A stretch of 64,000 bases of DNA, taken from contig OW285197.1 of assembly GCA_935421135.1 (NCBI GenBank), forward strand, positions 7,314,223-7,378,222, given 5' to 3'. The notes under the pieces were generated by a model. It was given only the letters and a program-made list of their open reading frames with translations, made no database searches and was not told the origin of the DNA. Position numbers and translations under genes: made by a program. Origin of the DNA: Bugulina stolonifera (lineage: Eukaryota; Bryozoa; Gymnolaemata; Cheilostomatida; Bugulidae). Positions 12,581-25,100 of this stretch are shown here, in pieces; position 1 is the stretch's first letter, and every line of letters starts with the position of its first letter.

Positions 12581-14143
12581 ATGAGTGACATAACTAACAT
12601 CTTAAATACCTCCTTTCAGAGTGTTTTTACACGTGCTTGTAGCCCACTTAAACTGCCTAGTGTCAATGACATTGATATTCATATCAATGAAGAAGGTGTA
12701 TTAAACCTGATCAAATCACTTAGGAATGGAAAAGCCCCTGGGCCAGATGGGTTAAATAAACAGAAATTATGCATAGCTCCTGAATCAATTGCACCTTTAT
12801 TGACATGCATCTACAACTACTCTTTAAAGACAGGTAAATTACCTACAGAATGGAAATTGGCATATGTCACGCCAATTTTTAAACAAGGTGATCGCACAAA
12901 ACCATCCAACTACCGCCCAATTTCATTAACATCTATTTGTTGCAAAATGATGGAGCACATCATACTTCACAACATGCAGGAAAGTTTGAACAACCTACTT
13001 TCTATATATCAACATGGCTTTCGTAAACATATGTCTTGCACAACGCAGCTAGCCTGTGTTACACATGATATTTTACTTAACTTGGATAAAGGTATACCGA
13101 CACATGCTATAGTACTGGATTTCTCCAAGGCTTTCGATGTTGTACCACATCATATATTAATCCAAAAAATGATCAAGTATAACATTAATCCTGCAATAAT
13201 AAGGTGGATCTCGTCTTTTCTCCTAGATCGCAATCAACAAGTACTCATAAATGGATTCAAATCTAGCACAGCTGCTGTTACTTCAGGAGTACCTCAGGGC
13301 AGTGTGTTGGGTCCAGCATTATTTTCACTGTTCATTAATGACATTGTAGAATGCATAAAGTACAGCAATATCAGACTGTTTGCAGATGACACTCTTCTGT
13401 ACTCTGGGGTCATCAATGATGGTGATTGTGCCAAACTGCAACATGACCTAAATATGCTACATAACTGGAGTATCAAAAACGGAATGAATTTTAATGTGTT
13501 GAAAAGTAATGTTATAATTTTTAGTAACAGTGGCAACTCATTACAGCGTGACTATTTTTTAAATGGGAGGCTTTTAAAGCAGTGTAATTCTATAAAATAT
13601 CTAGGGATATACCTGGCAAGTGATATGAAATGGCACATTCATATTGATTATATTATTGGGAAAGCACTAAAAATTTTAGGACTTATAAAATACACTCTAT
13701 ATGATGCTCCTGAATCCATAAAACTTCTTGTTTACAACACGTTATGCAAGCCATTGCTGGAATATGCCTGTCCTGTGTGGGATCCTGCATCGCAGGGTCT
13801 AATACATAGAATTGAGGCAGTCCAAAGCAAGGCTGTACGATTTATTAAAAACCTTAAAGGCAGAGATTGTTCGATCTCTGACAGTAAAAAACAGCTAAAT
13901 CTTGTTTCATTGAACAAGATTAGGCAGACTCGAAGAATATCTCTTTTCCACACCATCTTGGAGCATGAATCTCTATTTTCAAATCTTCTATCTACACTTG
14001 ATCTAATGAAAGGAACGCATGATTTTAACACCAGACATGCTAATGTTTTCAATTCTGTTGCCTGTCACACTAACAAATTTCTGCACAGCTTTCTGATCAG
14101 AACTGCTCGGGAGCTCCGCACTGGTGAGATCATAGCGGACTAA
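12581..14143 (+). mobile_element. 5'-truncated non-LTR retrotransposon, reverse transcriptase frame intact
   Basis: An uninterrupted 520-residue frame carries the reverse transcriptase blocks in order: GKAPGPDGL, PIFKQGD then NYRPISLT, HGFR, the active-site strand LDFSKAFDVV, SGVPQGSVLGPALF, the catalytic FADDTLLYS, and the thumb KYLGIYL. The C-terminal LLEYACPVWDP region is typical of CR1/L2/Rex-like elements. There is no endonuclease domain and the frame begins in what is normally the middle of ORF2, so the copy is 5'-truncated. The intact frame suggests recent insertion. It lies head to head with OSTC. Confidence 0.93.
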
Positions 14144-14205
14144 TAAAAAAAGACCTACAACTCTGATAGTTCCTCTTTTCCCCTACCCTGGGGTCTAGGA
14201 GCTTA

Positions 14206-14232
14206 ACCAAGACAAGACAAGACAAGACAAGT
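14206..14232 (+). repeat. CAAGA tandem repeat, retrotransposon 3' tail
   Basis: Five copies of CAAGA follow about 60 bases after the retrotransposon stop codon and a short 3'UTR. Short tandem repeats in place of poly(A) at the 3' end are characteristic of CR1/L2-like elements. This marks the 3' boundary of the insertion. Confidence 0.75.
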
Positions 14233-15296
14233 ACCTACTGCAATGTGCATGTAGGCCTATATTGTTGTGTCCGGCTAGGTAGCTAGAGTGTAGCCAACGC
14301 CTGGCTTGGCTTAGTATGATAGATTGTCTTGAACAGTCTGCAGGTGAGAAAGTCAGGGTATACAAACGGCTAGTTTGACCAATCTTCATCTTCCCTAGAC
14401 TCTAGTTGGAGTCTGTGAATGACTAAATTAGTAAACAGTGCCAAACCAACCGACAGCACAAACAGCAGAACTACACTAATGTTCTCTATGGGCAGGGAAA
14501 TTCTAACAGATTGACAATGATACAGACTGTTGGCCAACAGTACCTACCGGTTATCACACTGCTGGCCCAAAGTGCACCAACGCTCTTTTGTCAAGCGAAT
14601 AGAATTCACTGCCCCCTGATAGGCAAAATTTAGTGTGGCAACATTGAATTGAATTATCGCACACGTTAATTCTAACAAATCTATCATGTTACTAGCTCTT
14701 GGTCGGACTGTTAAATGACTTGTGATAAAGCTCTTATGGAATTTATGGATAGAGTGAAGTTATTGAGCAATCATGATTGCGATCAAGTCACATTGATATT
14801 TGACTATTGACTATGTAGACAATAAATGATTTCCAATGCCAACTGCTTGTAGAACGTGTGACTGCTGACATGCATTGAGTCATATACAGGTCACAATACC
14901 AGAGTTGCGAAAATCCAAACTGCCTAATAGGTCTATCCCTCAGAATAGTTATGCAGCATTGGGTGGTGGTGTTATCTCAGATGAACTACAAACCAGTATT
15001 GGTTTGTAGTCGCGTGTTCTCTGGCCTTCATAACTAACCATTTGAGTTTTCCTTAGTGATTCGTTACTACTCACAGCTCAACTCAGCGACTGACTAGGCC
15101 TATAGAGCTGGTAGGCCTACTAGCTAGTACATTTCTAAAATCAAACCTGCTTTTTATCCAGAACTATGCGTAACAACAGGCTGTCGGCTTGAATATCAGG
15201 GAACCAAATATTAATTTTGCTTCTTTATTTCTCTGTCTCATTGCCTAGTGTTGTGAAGTCATTATTGCTATAGATTGAAGCAATTATATTGATGTA
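14233..15296. other. Intergenic region upstream of ODF2
   Basis: No supported gene. It includes an 11-bp perfect hairpin with a 4-base loop at 14985-15010 (ACTACAAACCA arms). The last few hundred bases should hold the ODF2 promoter and 5'UTR. I found no good RFX X-box within 300 bases of the start codon. Confidence 0.5.
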
Positions 15297-18200
15297 ATGG
15301 CAGCAAGCTCCTCCCCTTTACATGTGCACGTCGATGAAGAAACCCCAGTACATGTTCATGTGAAGAAATGTCCCGATCTCTTGGGCCAATCTAAGGTTCG
15401 AGTGCGTGTTGTTTGTTCTCTCAGATTTTCTGTACTTTAACCTTCTTTCTTTTCAAACTTAACCGTGTTCAAGCCTTCTCTATTGGTCTACAGTAGCTGA
15501 TTGTTCGCTGAACTCTGTTTGTCTTTACTGTTTGATTAGTTCTGTTCGACGACTCTTCTCAGTTCTGGTTAAGTGGTTTGTGTCCAGCGGCTCCATTAGT
15601 ATGGTGATACCATGGACAGGCCAATTTAAGTCATGAATTAAACACAGTAGTCATTCAATTGTCATGTGGGATAACTTATAGCGATTGTTGCTGTTGATGA
15701 CGCAGTTATGTTAAATAAAATCTTTTCTATACTAGCATGTCTCAATTTAACAATAGTGTGACTTCCAGTTTTACTCTTCTTTATGAGTGTTATAATCTCT
15801 TTAACACCCAAATTGTTTCTTCGACTTCAAAGTTCACGGAGAAATAATTGCGTTCAGTTTGGAATAAACTGACTAAGTTTTGATCAACTATAGCATAGTG
15901 ACGTGGAGTTACCCTATCTATCTGTATGTGGTTTTCTTACCCTCTTCAGTGTGATACATTAACTTAGTAGCTCTGTGTGCTTGGACATCATAGTTAACTC
16001 ATTTTTGTTGCTGATTATTGATTATGCATACGCTACGATACATGCCTCGTCTGAAGTGTGTGATACGTTCTTTATTATATTATACTAATTATACTTACAT
16101 GGTAGTCTGGGAAAATGAGAGGCCAGAGGTCACGCAGCAGTAGTGCAGGTAAAAGATCACCAACCAGGACTAGTCTCAAATCTCCAAGAGCTCCGTGGGT
16201 ACCTGCTCCTGCCAAGACGTCCAGAGGGAGTAAAGTTACATTTGAAGTGAGTATCGGGATCATAGCATTCACTAGTAGTCGTAAGCACATAGTATAGTAT
16301 ATAGTGTGTGTGTGTGTTATAATCACTAAATGTATCACAGGAATATAGTTGCTAATAGAAGAATGCTTTCTATAAATCACACTCGGAATGTTTTCACTGT
16401 CCTTCTAACAAAAACAGTAGTAGATTAGGGAAACCTTGATGTTCTCCAAAACGTGTCCTTCAGGGTAGTCGTGGTACACTAGAAATAGGAGGACCTTACT
16501 ACGACGCAATGAGAAGGTCAGAGCTAGACAGAGGAAGGGATGAAGACAGAGATGATGATACGGTGGCTGTTACTGCTCAGTCTAGAGACTATGAGAGGAA
16601 GATCTCAGGGCTAATGAAGGAAGTGGGAGGTCTTAGAGACCAGGTAACCAACAGAACACATGCTAATATAACCAATTAGCTTATTTATTTATGCAGGTAG
16701 CCATGGTAACACAGTTTGTGTACTGTGTTACCATGGCTACTTGTATATATTATATACACATAGTCATGGTAACACATCCATCATGGTAGTATGTTTATGC
16801 GCATGCAGGCAGAAGAAGGGAGAGAGGTTGCGGAAATATTAAATAAATCAGTGGAAGAGTTGAGAGAAACACGAAAAGACCTTTGGGAAAAAGAACGAGA
16901 AAATAGGAGACTTCGAGAGAGTGTGGATGATTTGAAACAGAGTGTGGATGCCACTAAGTAAGTGTCTGTAGATTACAGTACGTGGTTTATATACTTGTAT
17001 ATGTACACATCTATGTTAACCTATTGATGTATTATATAAATCTACCACACTGTCAGGATTACTAAGCTACTTGTTTGTTGTACATGTAAGTTGTTGGCCA
17101 TATACAGAGTTATGTTTCCATGCTACAAGTGTTATTACAAGAGAAAGGCAACTCCATGTAATAAACTGACAGTGTGCTAGTGTGTTGAATGTGATATTGT
17201 ATATAGCACCTAATGTGTACATATTCAATTGCTTATAACAATGGGTTCACAGTTTTTAGCCCTTTTGTATTACTATTGTATATATTGGTGTATTGATAGT
17301 GTATTGTAAATGAATTCTATAGCTAAATTCATACGGGCTCTGTTGTTATATAATAGTATAGTTAACAGTTGTATAGCCGATATTTGCATGCAGTGAGTTA
17401 TTCTTAGCTATAACAATACAACATAGTGTTATGTATATTGTCAATTTTTACTCTACTGTGCAGTGTGTATACACACTCAAGAGTGGTATGGAGTATATAC
17501 AATAGTATAAACTGGCTTATCATTGAATACTGACTTTGGATCAGACCTATCCAATCATAGACATAGACGTATCCAATCATAAACATAGGCGTATCCAATC
17601 ATAGACATAGACGATTCACAGACATAGGAGAGTAGATATGGATGTGTGTAGATACTCAAGACATGCTCATTACAGAAACTCTGCAAGGTCTCTTAGTGCC
17701 GACAGGAATCGTCTGCTGAAAAAACTGATAGAGGCGGAAATGGACGGACAGGAAGCTGTGAGACAGGCTGGTCAGCTGAAGGACGTGGTCAAGAGGCTGA
17801 GAAGTGATAATAAGATGACTTCTCAGGATGTCAAGATGCTTTCTATACAAAGGGAGAACATGACTGAGGTAATATAGATGTACAATTTTGCTGGTATATA
17901 GGCGACATTAGTTTGGAGATATTGACTAATGTTTTGGGTAAATATTGTCAATTTATGCTAGGTTAGTAGAGACTAGGGCACGGCAGGATTTAACTTTGTT
18001 TGATATTGGAATCTTCTTCAGGACTGAACTTCTGTGAGTTATTGGCCAACTCCAACCCGGGTTATTGTAGATAACTTGTCACCTGTTCCTACTAATTCCT
18101 AGTTTTAGTATTTATCCAAGTACAATAATAGCATAGCCAGCTTCTACCTTCTTGTCTTCAACTATCAAATAATACTTGTCCAATTTGCAGAAATTGGCTG

Positions 18201-19174
18201 ACTTTGAGGAGACAAACAGAGCCCTACGCATGCTCCTACAGGATCAACATGCTAACGAGACAGAGCAGCTGAGACTCACTGAGCAGAAGTCAATTCTTGT
18301 CAACAAGTTTGCTGCTTGTGAAGAAGATAATGATAGACTACGTCAGCAAGCAAAGGTGGGTGCTGATTGACTTATTACATGTATACATTTATGTGAGCAT
18401 TGATTTTATTGGGTAGTTATATGTGTATAGTTATTTAATTGACTATTGGTATGTTGGGTTCCAGCAGCGATTTTTGCTGGTTATGTGGATGCGAGCAATC
18501 ACATTATTGGTGGATAGCTGAATTACATTGGTCTGGGGATTTTTTCCCTATAATGCATGTTGACTAGACTGTCAGATACAGGAGTATAAATTGCCTTGAA
18601 ATAGGATCTTGAAAGAGAAGTAGTAGACTTGAAGATCCAACTTAGAACACAGACAGACGAGACAATGGCGTCTGCAACTCTTCAGTCATCTCTGGAGCAG
18701 ACGCGGGCTCATCTACAGAGGGAGCTGAGACAGAGAGAAGGAGACTGTAACAGGATGGCAGTGCAGATCCGATCTCTAGAGTCAGAGTTGGCACAGGAGC
18801 GGATTGAGGTCGACCATCTCCAAGAACTTCTCAGGCAGGCCCACTCTAAGCATGAGAAAGATAAGGAGGCACTGAAGAAGGCTACGAGGTACGTGCTCTG
18901 CCTGCACCTAATATATTAGAGAGTAACGCATAACATAACACCAGACTAATGCATGTAGCTGTTGGTGACGTGATGCTGTGCTGCTTATTAACAGGATCCA
19001 GAAGCAAAGAGCCACTAAGTCGGAGTCTGTTGTTGATGAGTTGAATCTGGCGAATATGGAGAAGGATCAGAAGTTAGCTGAGCTCCAGGCTCTACATGAT
19101 GAACAGCGAGCGTTACTCAACTCCTCGGCTCGAGAGAAAGCGGCAATATCTTCTGAAAATAGCAGTCTAAAAAC
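15297..19174 (+). CDS. ODF2: ODF2 exons 1-8 (5' block)
   Basis: Exon coordinates: 15297-15395, 16106-16246, 16464-16643, 16809-16957, 17676-17868, 18191-18355, 18605-18888, 18995-19174. The block encodes residues 1 to about 463. Phases chain without conflict. Exon 8 ends after the second base of a threonine codon and is completed by the first base of exon 9 at 28989. The segments KESLKKAI-like and RAQK-like of the human protein fall at the exon 7/8 junction here. Intron 3 holds a hairpin at 16697-16740, and intron 4 holds three copies of a 26-bp unit with CCAATCATAGACATAG at 17549-17625. Confidence 0.95.
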
Positions 19175-22100
19175 GTATGCACTTGCTTTTTATTGGCTGT
19201 TGTGATTTCACTAACTAATATCCTAACGGGGTGTGGTAATTGTGGCAGTCGATTGTGGGTTATGTCGTGAACTAGTCATAGTGTAAAATGTGTGACTGAA
19301 TGTGGTAAAGATTGGAGACTGCTTGCGTGGAAACTCAGAATGGCGGCGATTGCTGGAGATGCCGTTTCTCAGAGATAACTATTGAAAACTGAACTTGATC
19401 AATGCATCGGATCGGATCGGATCGCACTATGATGATGCCGCTTGATGTGCTATGTGCTTAATTGATGATGAGAATGTTTCATTACAATGGTTCTTACATA
19501 TTTACATTAATGTCAATCGGGTAAACTTGAGTCCTTTTTACTAGCAAAAGTTGTTAAGTTTTGTGGAGCTATATCGGTTTTTTTATCAAAAAACCAATAT
19601 TATGGTTTTACCACTGGCGGTGTGTAAAAGTAGCTTTGTTCTTAGTAATAATACCTTATTTTGTTGCCAAGGGCACTGTGAAACTGTAGCCAGAAAAAGT
19701 GTTTAACAATTATTCCCACATTGCCGTTATTTTATGGGATCAAGATAGTAGAGCTGGTAGTTTCACGTCACATCTAGTAATACTAGAAGTGGTTCTAAGG
19801 CGTGGTTTTGTTAACTATGCGTTTTCGAAGGATTTCATTTAGCTTTGATAATGGTAAGATAATAGGCGCATTAATTAATAGACAAATTAACTTTCATCAG
19901 TATTACATGTACACTGCATGCTATCACTGTAAGCTAGCAGTGATTGTTAATAATACAGTATAATTGTTACAAAAAGGACTCCCCTTTACAACAAAAATTA
20001 GTCACTCTTGAGTGATCACATTGCATTTGGTTATTAAACGCAGCCTCGGACGAACCAGTGCAATATCTGAATATGCCAGCCACTTTTGCTACAAGTTGGA
20101 TGCTAGGAACTTATTCGGTATACATTATATACCTGCAAGCTCTGTGTATAACAATGCAATGTGAACGCAGTACACATGTTGCATAGAGGAAATTCTATAT
20201 TTAATATATCATTACGCTTGCCATAACTCTAACAAAGAACACTTTAGTATAAGCGTATCAATTGATGGCAGTTATTGGTGACTGATATTTTGGTAGTCAA
20301 AATTTAACTATCGTTCAGTGTGAATATGCAAGAAGAGCGACATGGTGCAGATGAAGGTTAGCACAAATAATTTCTTACTAGTAGTAAGAGTTAAAATATT
20401 CAATCTGCAGATCTATGTTCTTACGATATTTCTAAGGCTCACTCCTTTTTATCTTCTTCTCCACCTCTCTTGATCTATATATTCATATTGCACATGGTAT
20501 AGTTTTATTAGTGAGGCTATATTAACTGCACCTGAAAATTCTTGAATCTATAATAAGCGCTGTCACTTCGCTTCTTCCATCTGTTCCACTCTGCTTCCTT
20601 CACAGATGAAATTGTTCACTCCCTACATATAGATCTATCATATTCGGATTACCGACACACAGTCAGCGAACTAAGAGAGGAAGTTGAAAGGTTGGCCCGT
20701 GTCAACTACGCCAAAGAATTCAGGATACACAGGCTTCAGAGCCAGCTGAAAAAATCATGTGGGCTTATGGAAGTAAGTTCATAATTGCGTTAGGAATGGT
20801 GAGAATGGTGACGTTATTATTGAAGTATAAACTGTTCGTTTTCACCCCCTGCTGTACATAATGGTGAATAAAGAATTGTAATAAGGATAGTATTTCACAC
20901 TGCGCTTAATTGTGTGATTTATATATTGTTTAGTCTCTGCTGCGGAAACATACACAGCTCCTGCAAACTTCTTCAGTCTCCACAACAGTTGCCGAACCTA
21001 ATAAAACCAGCACTGGTGCTGTTACTCCTGCCTCTGCTGACAAGCATATGTAAGTCTATGCAGTTTCTGCTTACTGAATCCATTAAATGATATCGAGTTA
21101 TACTGTTATTGTATAATTCTGATTCCTATTTTGCACCACCGCCTAATTTTATGATTGTAGGAATAGAAAGGAATCCAAGTCTGAAAGCTGCTTGTTGTCC
21201 CCCGTTGATGATTTGCCCAAGGGCAGTCTACCTCTTTCATCACCTTCATACTTTCAAGCCGAATTAACTTCAAGTGAACCCTCTAAGTCTGTGTCAAGTC
21301 CTTTACAAGATTCATTGTCGGAATCTGGGGATGGAAATAGGGAAAAGACCAACCAGATTGAAGTCCCTTTAAAGTGTGCAATTACTCGTAAGCGTCATAA
21401 AACTATGCCTAAATCGCTGTCTAGAAGTGTCACAGATTCATGTTATTCCAAGTCAGAAAAATCATCTAAAAAGGAGCAAACTAAAGTGATGAAATCTAAG
21501 CCAACAAGTAATGTGGTACCTAGTGTTGGGACTAAGATTGGTGGTTCAGTGAAAAAAGCCACAATAAAAAGTGTACCAGCCTTCTCGACAGTCACGAAAA
21601 AGTCATCTAAACTGAGTCAACGTAAGGGAAAAAATGTACTCTCTCATGGTAGTAGTTCCTCTGGAAAGAGAGCACCTAAAGGACGCAGAAATGACATGAG
21701 CATTAAGTCTGCGCAATCATATTGTGAAGATCCTTACATTGCACCCCCATCTCTTCAAATAAAAACGTTTCAGATGTCTAGTGTAGCCTTTGGCAAAAAC
21801 CTGAAATGTTTTTCGATAGACAAATTATCTGCGGAGTTAAGGCTGGCAAAAAGCGGTAGTTGTGGCATGGGGGATGGAGTATCCTATTTGAACGAAAAAA
21901 GTTATGGTATTGATATGTTTAAGCATATTAGGACACATGTTAACACTTTTACCAGTGCCTCACCTCTTCAAGTGATGGCTGTGAGCCATATGGCAGCTCA
22001 GTCTCATCATGGAAACAAAACTTCGCAATCTGACCCTAACAGTGACTCCATATCCAGGTATAGCTCAGTGTTGCATGTATATATACTTTGTGTTAAAACT

Positions 22101-25100
22101 TAATTCATTTATATTCTCACTTGGTGTAATACTTGATACCACCATGTAACACACGTAATGTTGCATGTAATCACGCCCTTGATTTGGTATGGTCTTTCTA
22201 GTTCTTTGGATCCTGTGAACCCACCTGATGCTGGTACTAACTTAGTGTCACAGAATATGCAGATGATTATTCCACGTAATCATAGAGTCACAGTATCCAG
22301 CTCACTCTCTCGCTCCCAATGGACAGATGCCATACAACCACTTGTCTCTAGACACATTACACATCAGTATATCGGAGAGGATTCAAATAATGCACTGTCT
22401 GCCGCTAACACTACCACATCCACTGCACCTCCTTCAACTCCATCTACAATGTTAACCTCGCCTGGACAAATTCAAAGTGATCAATCCCTACAGTCTGTAT
22501 CTACAGCAGCTACTACCCCGGCTGCTTCCTGTGCATCTTTAAAAGCTCCAGGTGGGTTATTCAACCTGTGAAAAAAAATTATTTTACACCAGGTATACCA
22601 CCTGTTTTATTGGAACACAAATGTAGCGCACATCTATGGGTTTAGTATTATGTTTAATTTCCTGTGGTTATTGCATTTAATAGTGACAATCAGCATAAAA
22701 GTTGGACAGCCTGCAGTGTTGTTATCAACCAGAAACGACCAACATCGGAGAAGTGAATCAGACAACCATCAAGCATATCCTAGCATATCACAGTCTTCAT
22801 CACAAAGAGATACAAAATTAGATGACAAGCAACTTCCAGCACAAGGACAACTTAGGTTAGTGATTGAAATTATGTTTAAGTCATGAATTCTTAAATGTAA
22901 TTATACCTGAGAAAATGGATTTTGTTAAATTTTAAATTTGGCATGTTGATGAACATGCATGTTCATGTAAATGAGACATTGTATTAATCAACTGATTTGC
23001 TTCCTTCCATCTAATCTAAATGAAATTTTAGATATTTTGATCATTTTATTGAATTGATGTTTTCTGTCATTTTAAAACTCAAACTATAGTGCCACTATGT
23101 GCAACGATTTGGAGGTCTTAATATTTAATATTATTCTTTGTTTATTAGTCATGATTTAAGTATCGGATTTGGTGACACAAATTTCAGGTCAGTCTTGTCA
23201 TGATCTGAGATCTATTTGCAAGAAATTATTCCTCTATCTGGAGAAGTTGGGTCACCCTTGAGAAACATTTAGTGTGATGGGTTTTACGTGAGCAACGAAA
23301 ATACAGGGTCTTCATTAATTTCAGATAAACTGTTTACAATAATTCCATTTTGTGCGTTTCAGATCAGATGAGCCATTGCTTGACGCCCTGAATACTGAGC
23401 ACTGCTTCAATTCCAAAGTCAGTATCTCTTTACAGAGGAGATGGTCACCTGTGAGTAATACTGTCATGTCCCCTTCTGCTGAGACAGGGAGCTCTCTAGC
23501 TCAACTAAAAGGTGGCCTATCAGGTCAGCTACCAAATGTCGGAAGCAAAGCAGTGGAAGAACTAGCTGATACCAGTACTGGTCCACTAATTCAGGGAAGA
23601 TATACACTGTATTCCGATATATCAGATAGGAAACCTGTAAATAGAAGTGTCTGTTTTAACAATGCCAGTTTTGATGATGGAAAAAGCCGTCTCCGAGTTC
23701 AATCACCAAAGACCTTCTGTCGCCACTGCTGCTCTGAGAATAGGAAGGTTGTGGACAGAATCTCACATGCTGAGGAATCAGATTTGAATGCAAAATCTGA
23801 TGTAATTGTCAGGAAATGTGTTTCTTCCGCTGATAAAGCTACTGAGAAACACGAAATGAGTGTTGTAGACTGTGAACGACATTATATGTCAGACCTGGGG
23901 ATTATGGGTAGTGCAACCTCATTGGCTGGCATAATAGAAGTTGGATGTGAAAGGTCAGACTTCAATGTGAAGGGGTCAAGTTGGATGGAAAAAGAGAAAC
24001 ATAAGAATTGTGAAGCTGAGAAATTGCATCTGCTCAATACTAACCAAAATAACTCTATAGATATGTCACAGCATGTAGTAAGGTTAGTTTTGGGCATAAG
24101 CCTACTACTGTGTAATGATGTACAATTCGGCTGTTGGAACCTGCCAGTATATATTTCGTTACACAAGGAGCCAATTTACTGATGTAAGCGCATGCGATTT
24201 CCAAAGTATATATTTTATTGTTGCATATTGATTAGGCACAGTGTTTATTTTGTATCGAATTGTTAATTCATGTAGATATCGGCTTGCTATGTTGTACATA
24301 GATGCAGCTTGTCAAAATTTGAACATTAAATATCTAGTGATGGCAGCTGATACTCATGAACAAAGTTCAATGGGTATGTCATCAGGCGCTCATTGCAATT
24401 TTCATATTATTTTCAATCACTGGAATTCTTTTTCACAGATTAAAAGTTAAAGCTTTCTAAATCTGGTAATGGAACCAGTGTTTCCCTGATGACATCATCG
24501 TTTTCGTGTTAGTATGGCTTCTTTCATTTGATTCGCTTGCAGGAACAAGCTTAGGTATTAGTAAATTTTATGGGAATTGCTCCCACTTGCAAATTGGTTT
24601 TCCAATATGCACATTTGTCAGACAAATCTTTATTTTCTGTAGTGCCCCTTTGACTTCTAATTTCTGTATGACACAAGGCACGTCTCCAGCTCAATGTGAC
24701 GGACAGTTAGCCGAACAGGACCCAGCATTTGTATGTCTTCCTCATCCGTCTAATGCTACAGCAGACGGCTTTAGGGCTGGAAAGGTGAATATTCTGTAAT
24801 AATTGCAGGCACGTCATGAATCATTATAGGCTCATGCTGCAGACCATAAGTTGGATGATTCTAATATTTTATATATTACATAGTTTGAATTTAGCCAGTG
24901 GTAGTTCTTTTCTCAGGTGATATATTTGACACAAAAAAGTTACTCATAGGCTTTTAATATATGCACCTTTGTGTCTGTAATTGGGGTAATACTATAGGTT
25001 AGGTGTAAGAAATTACTATGTACACGTAATATATGATGAGTAGTTGTACCCTGTTATAGTATTGTTATGGTAGTTGGAGCTAACATTTAGTCCTTGCTAT

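Noticed and set aside
24276..24373. Possible extra exon of the nested gene, with acceptor and donor
   Set aside because: It fits the incoming phase but leaves a phase that hits a stop in the next exon at 24643; a 12-base micro-exon at 24543 does not repair this.
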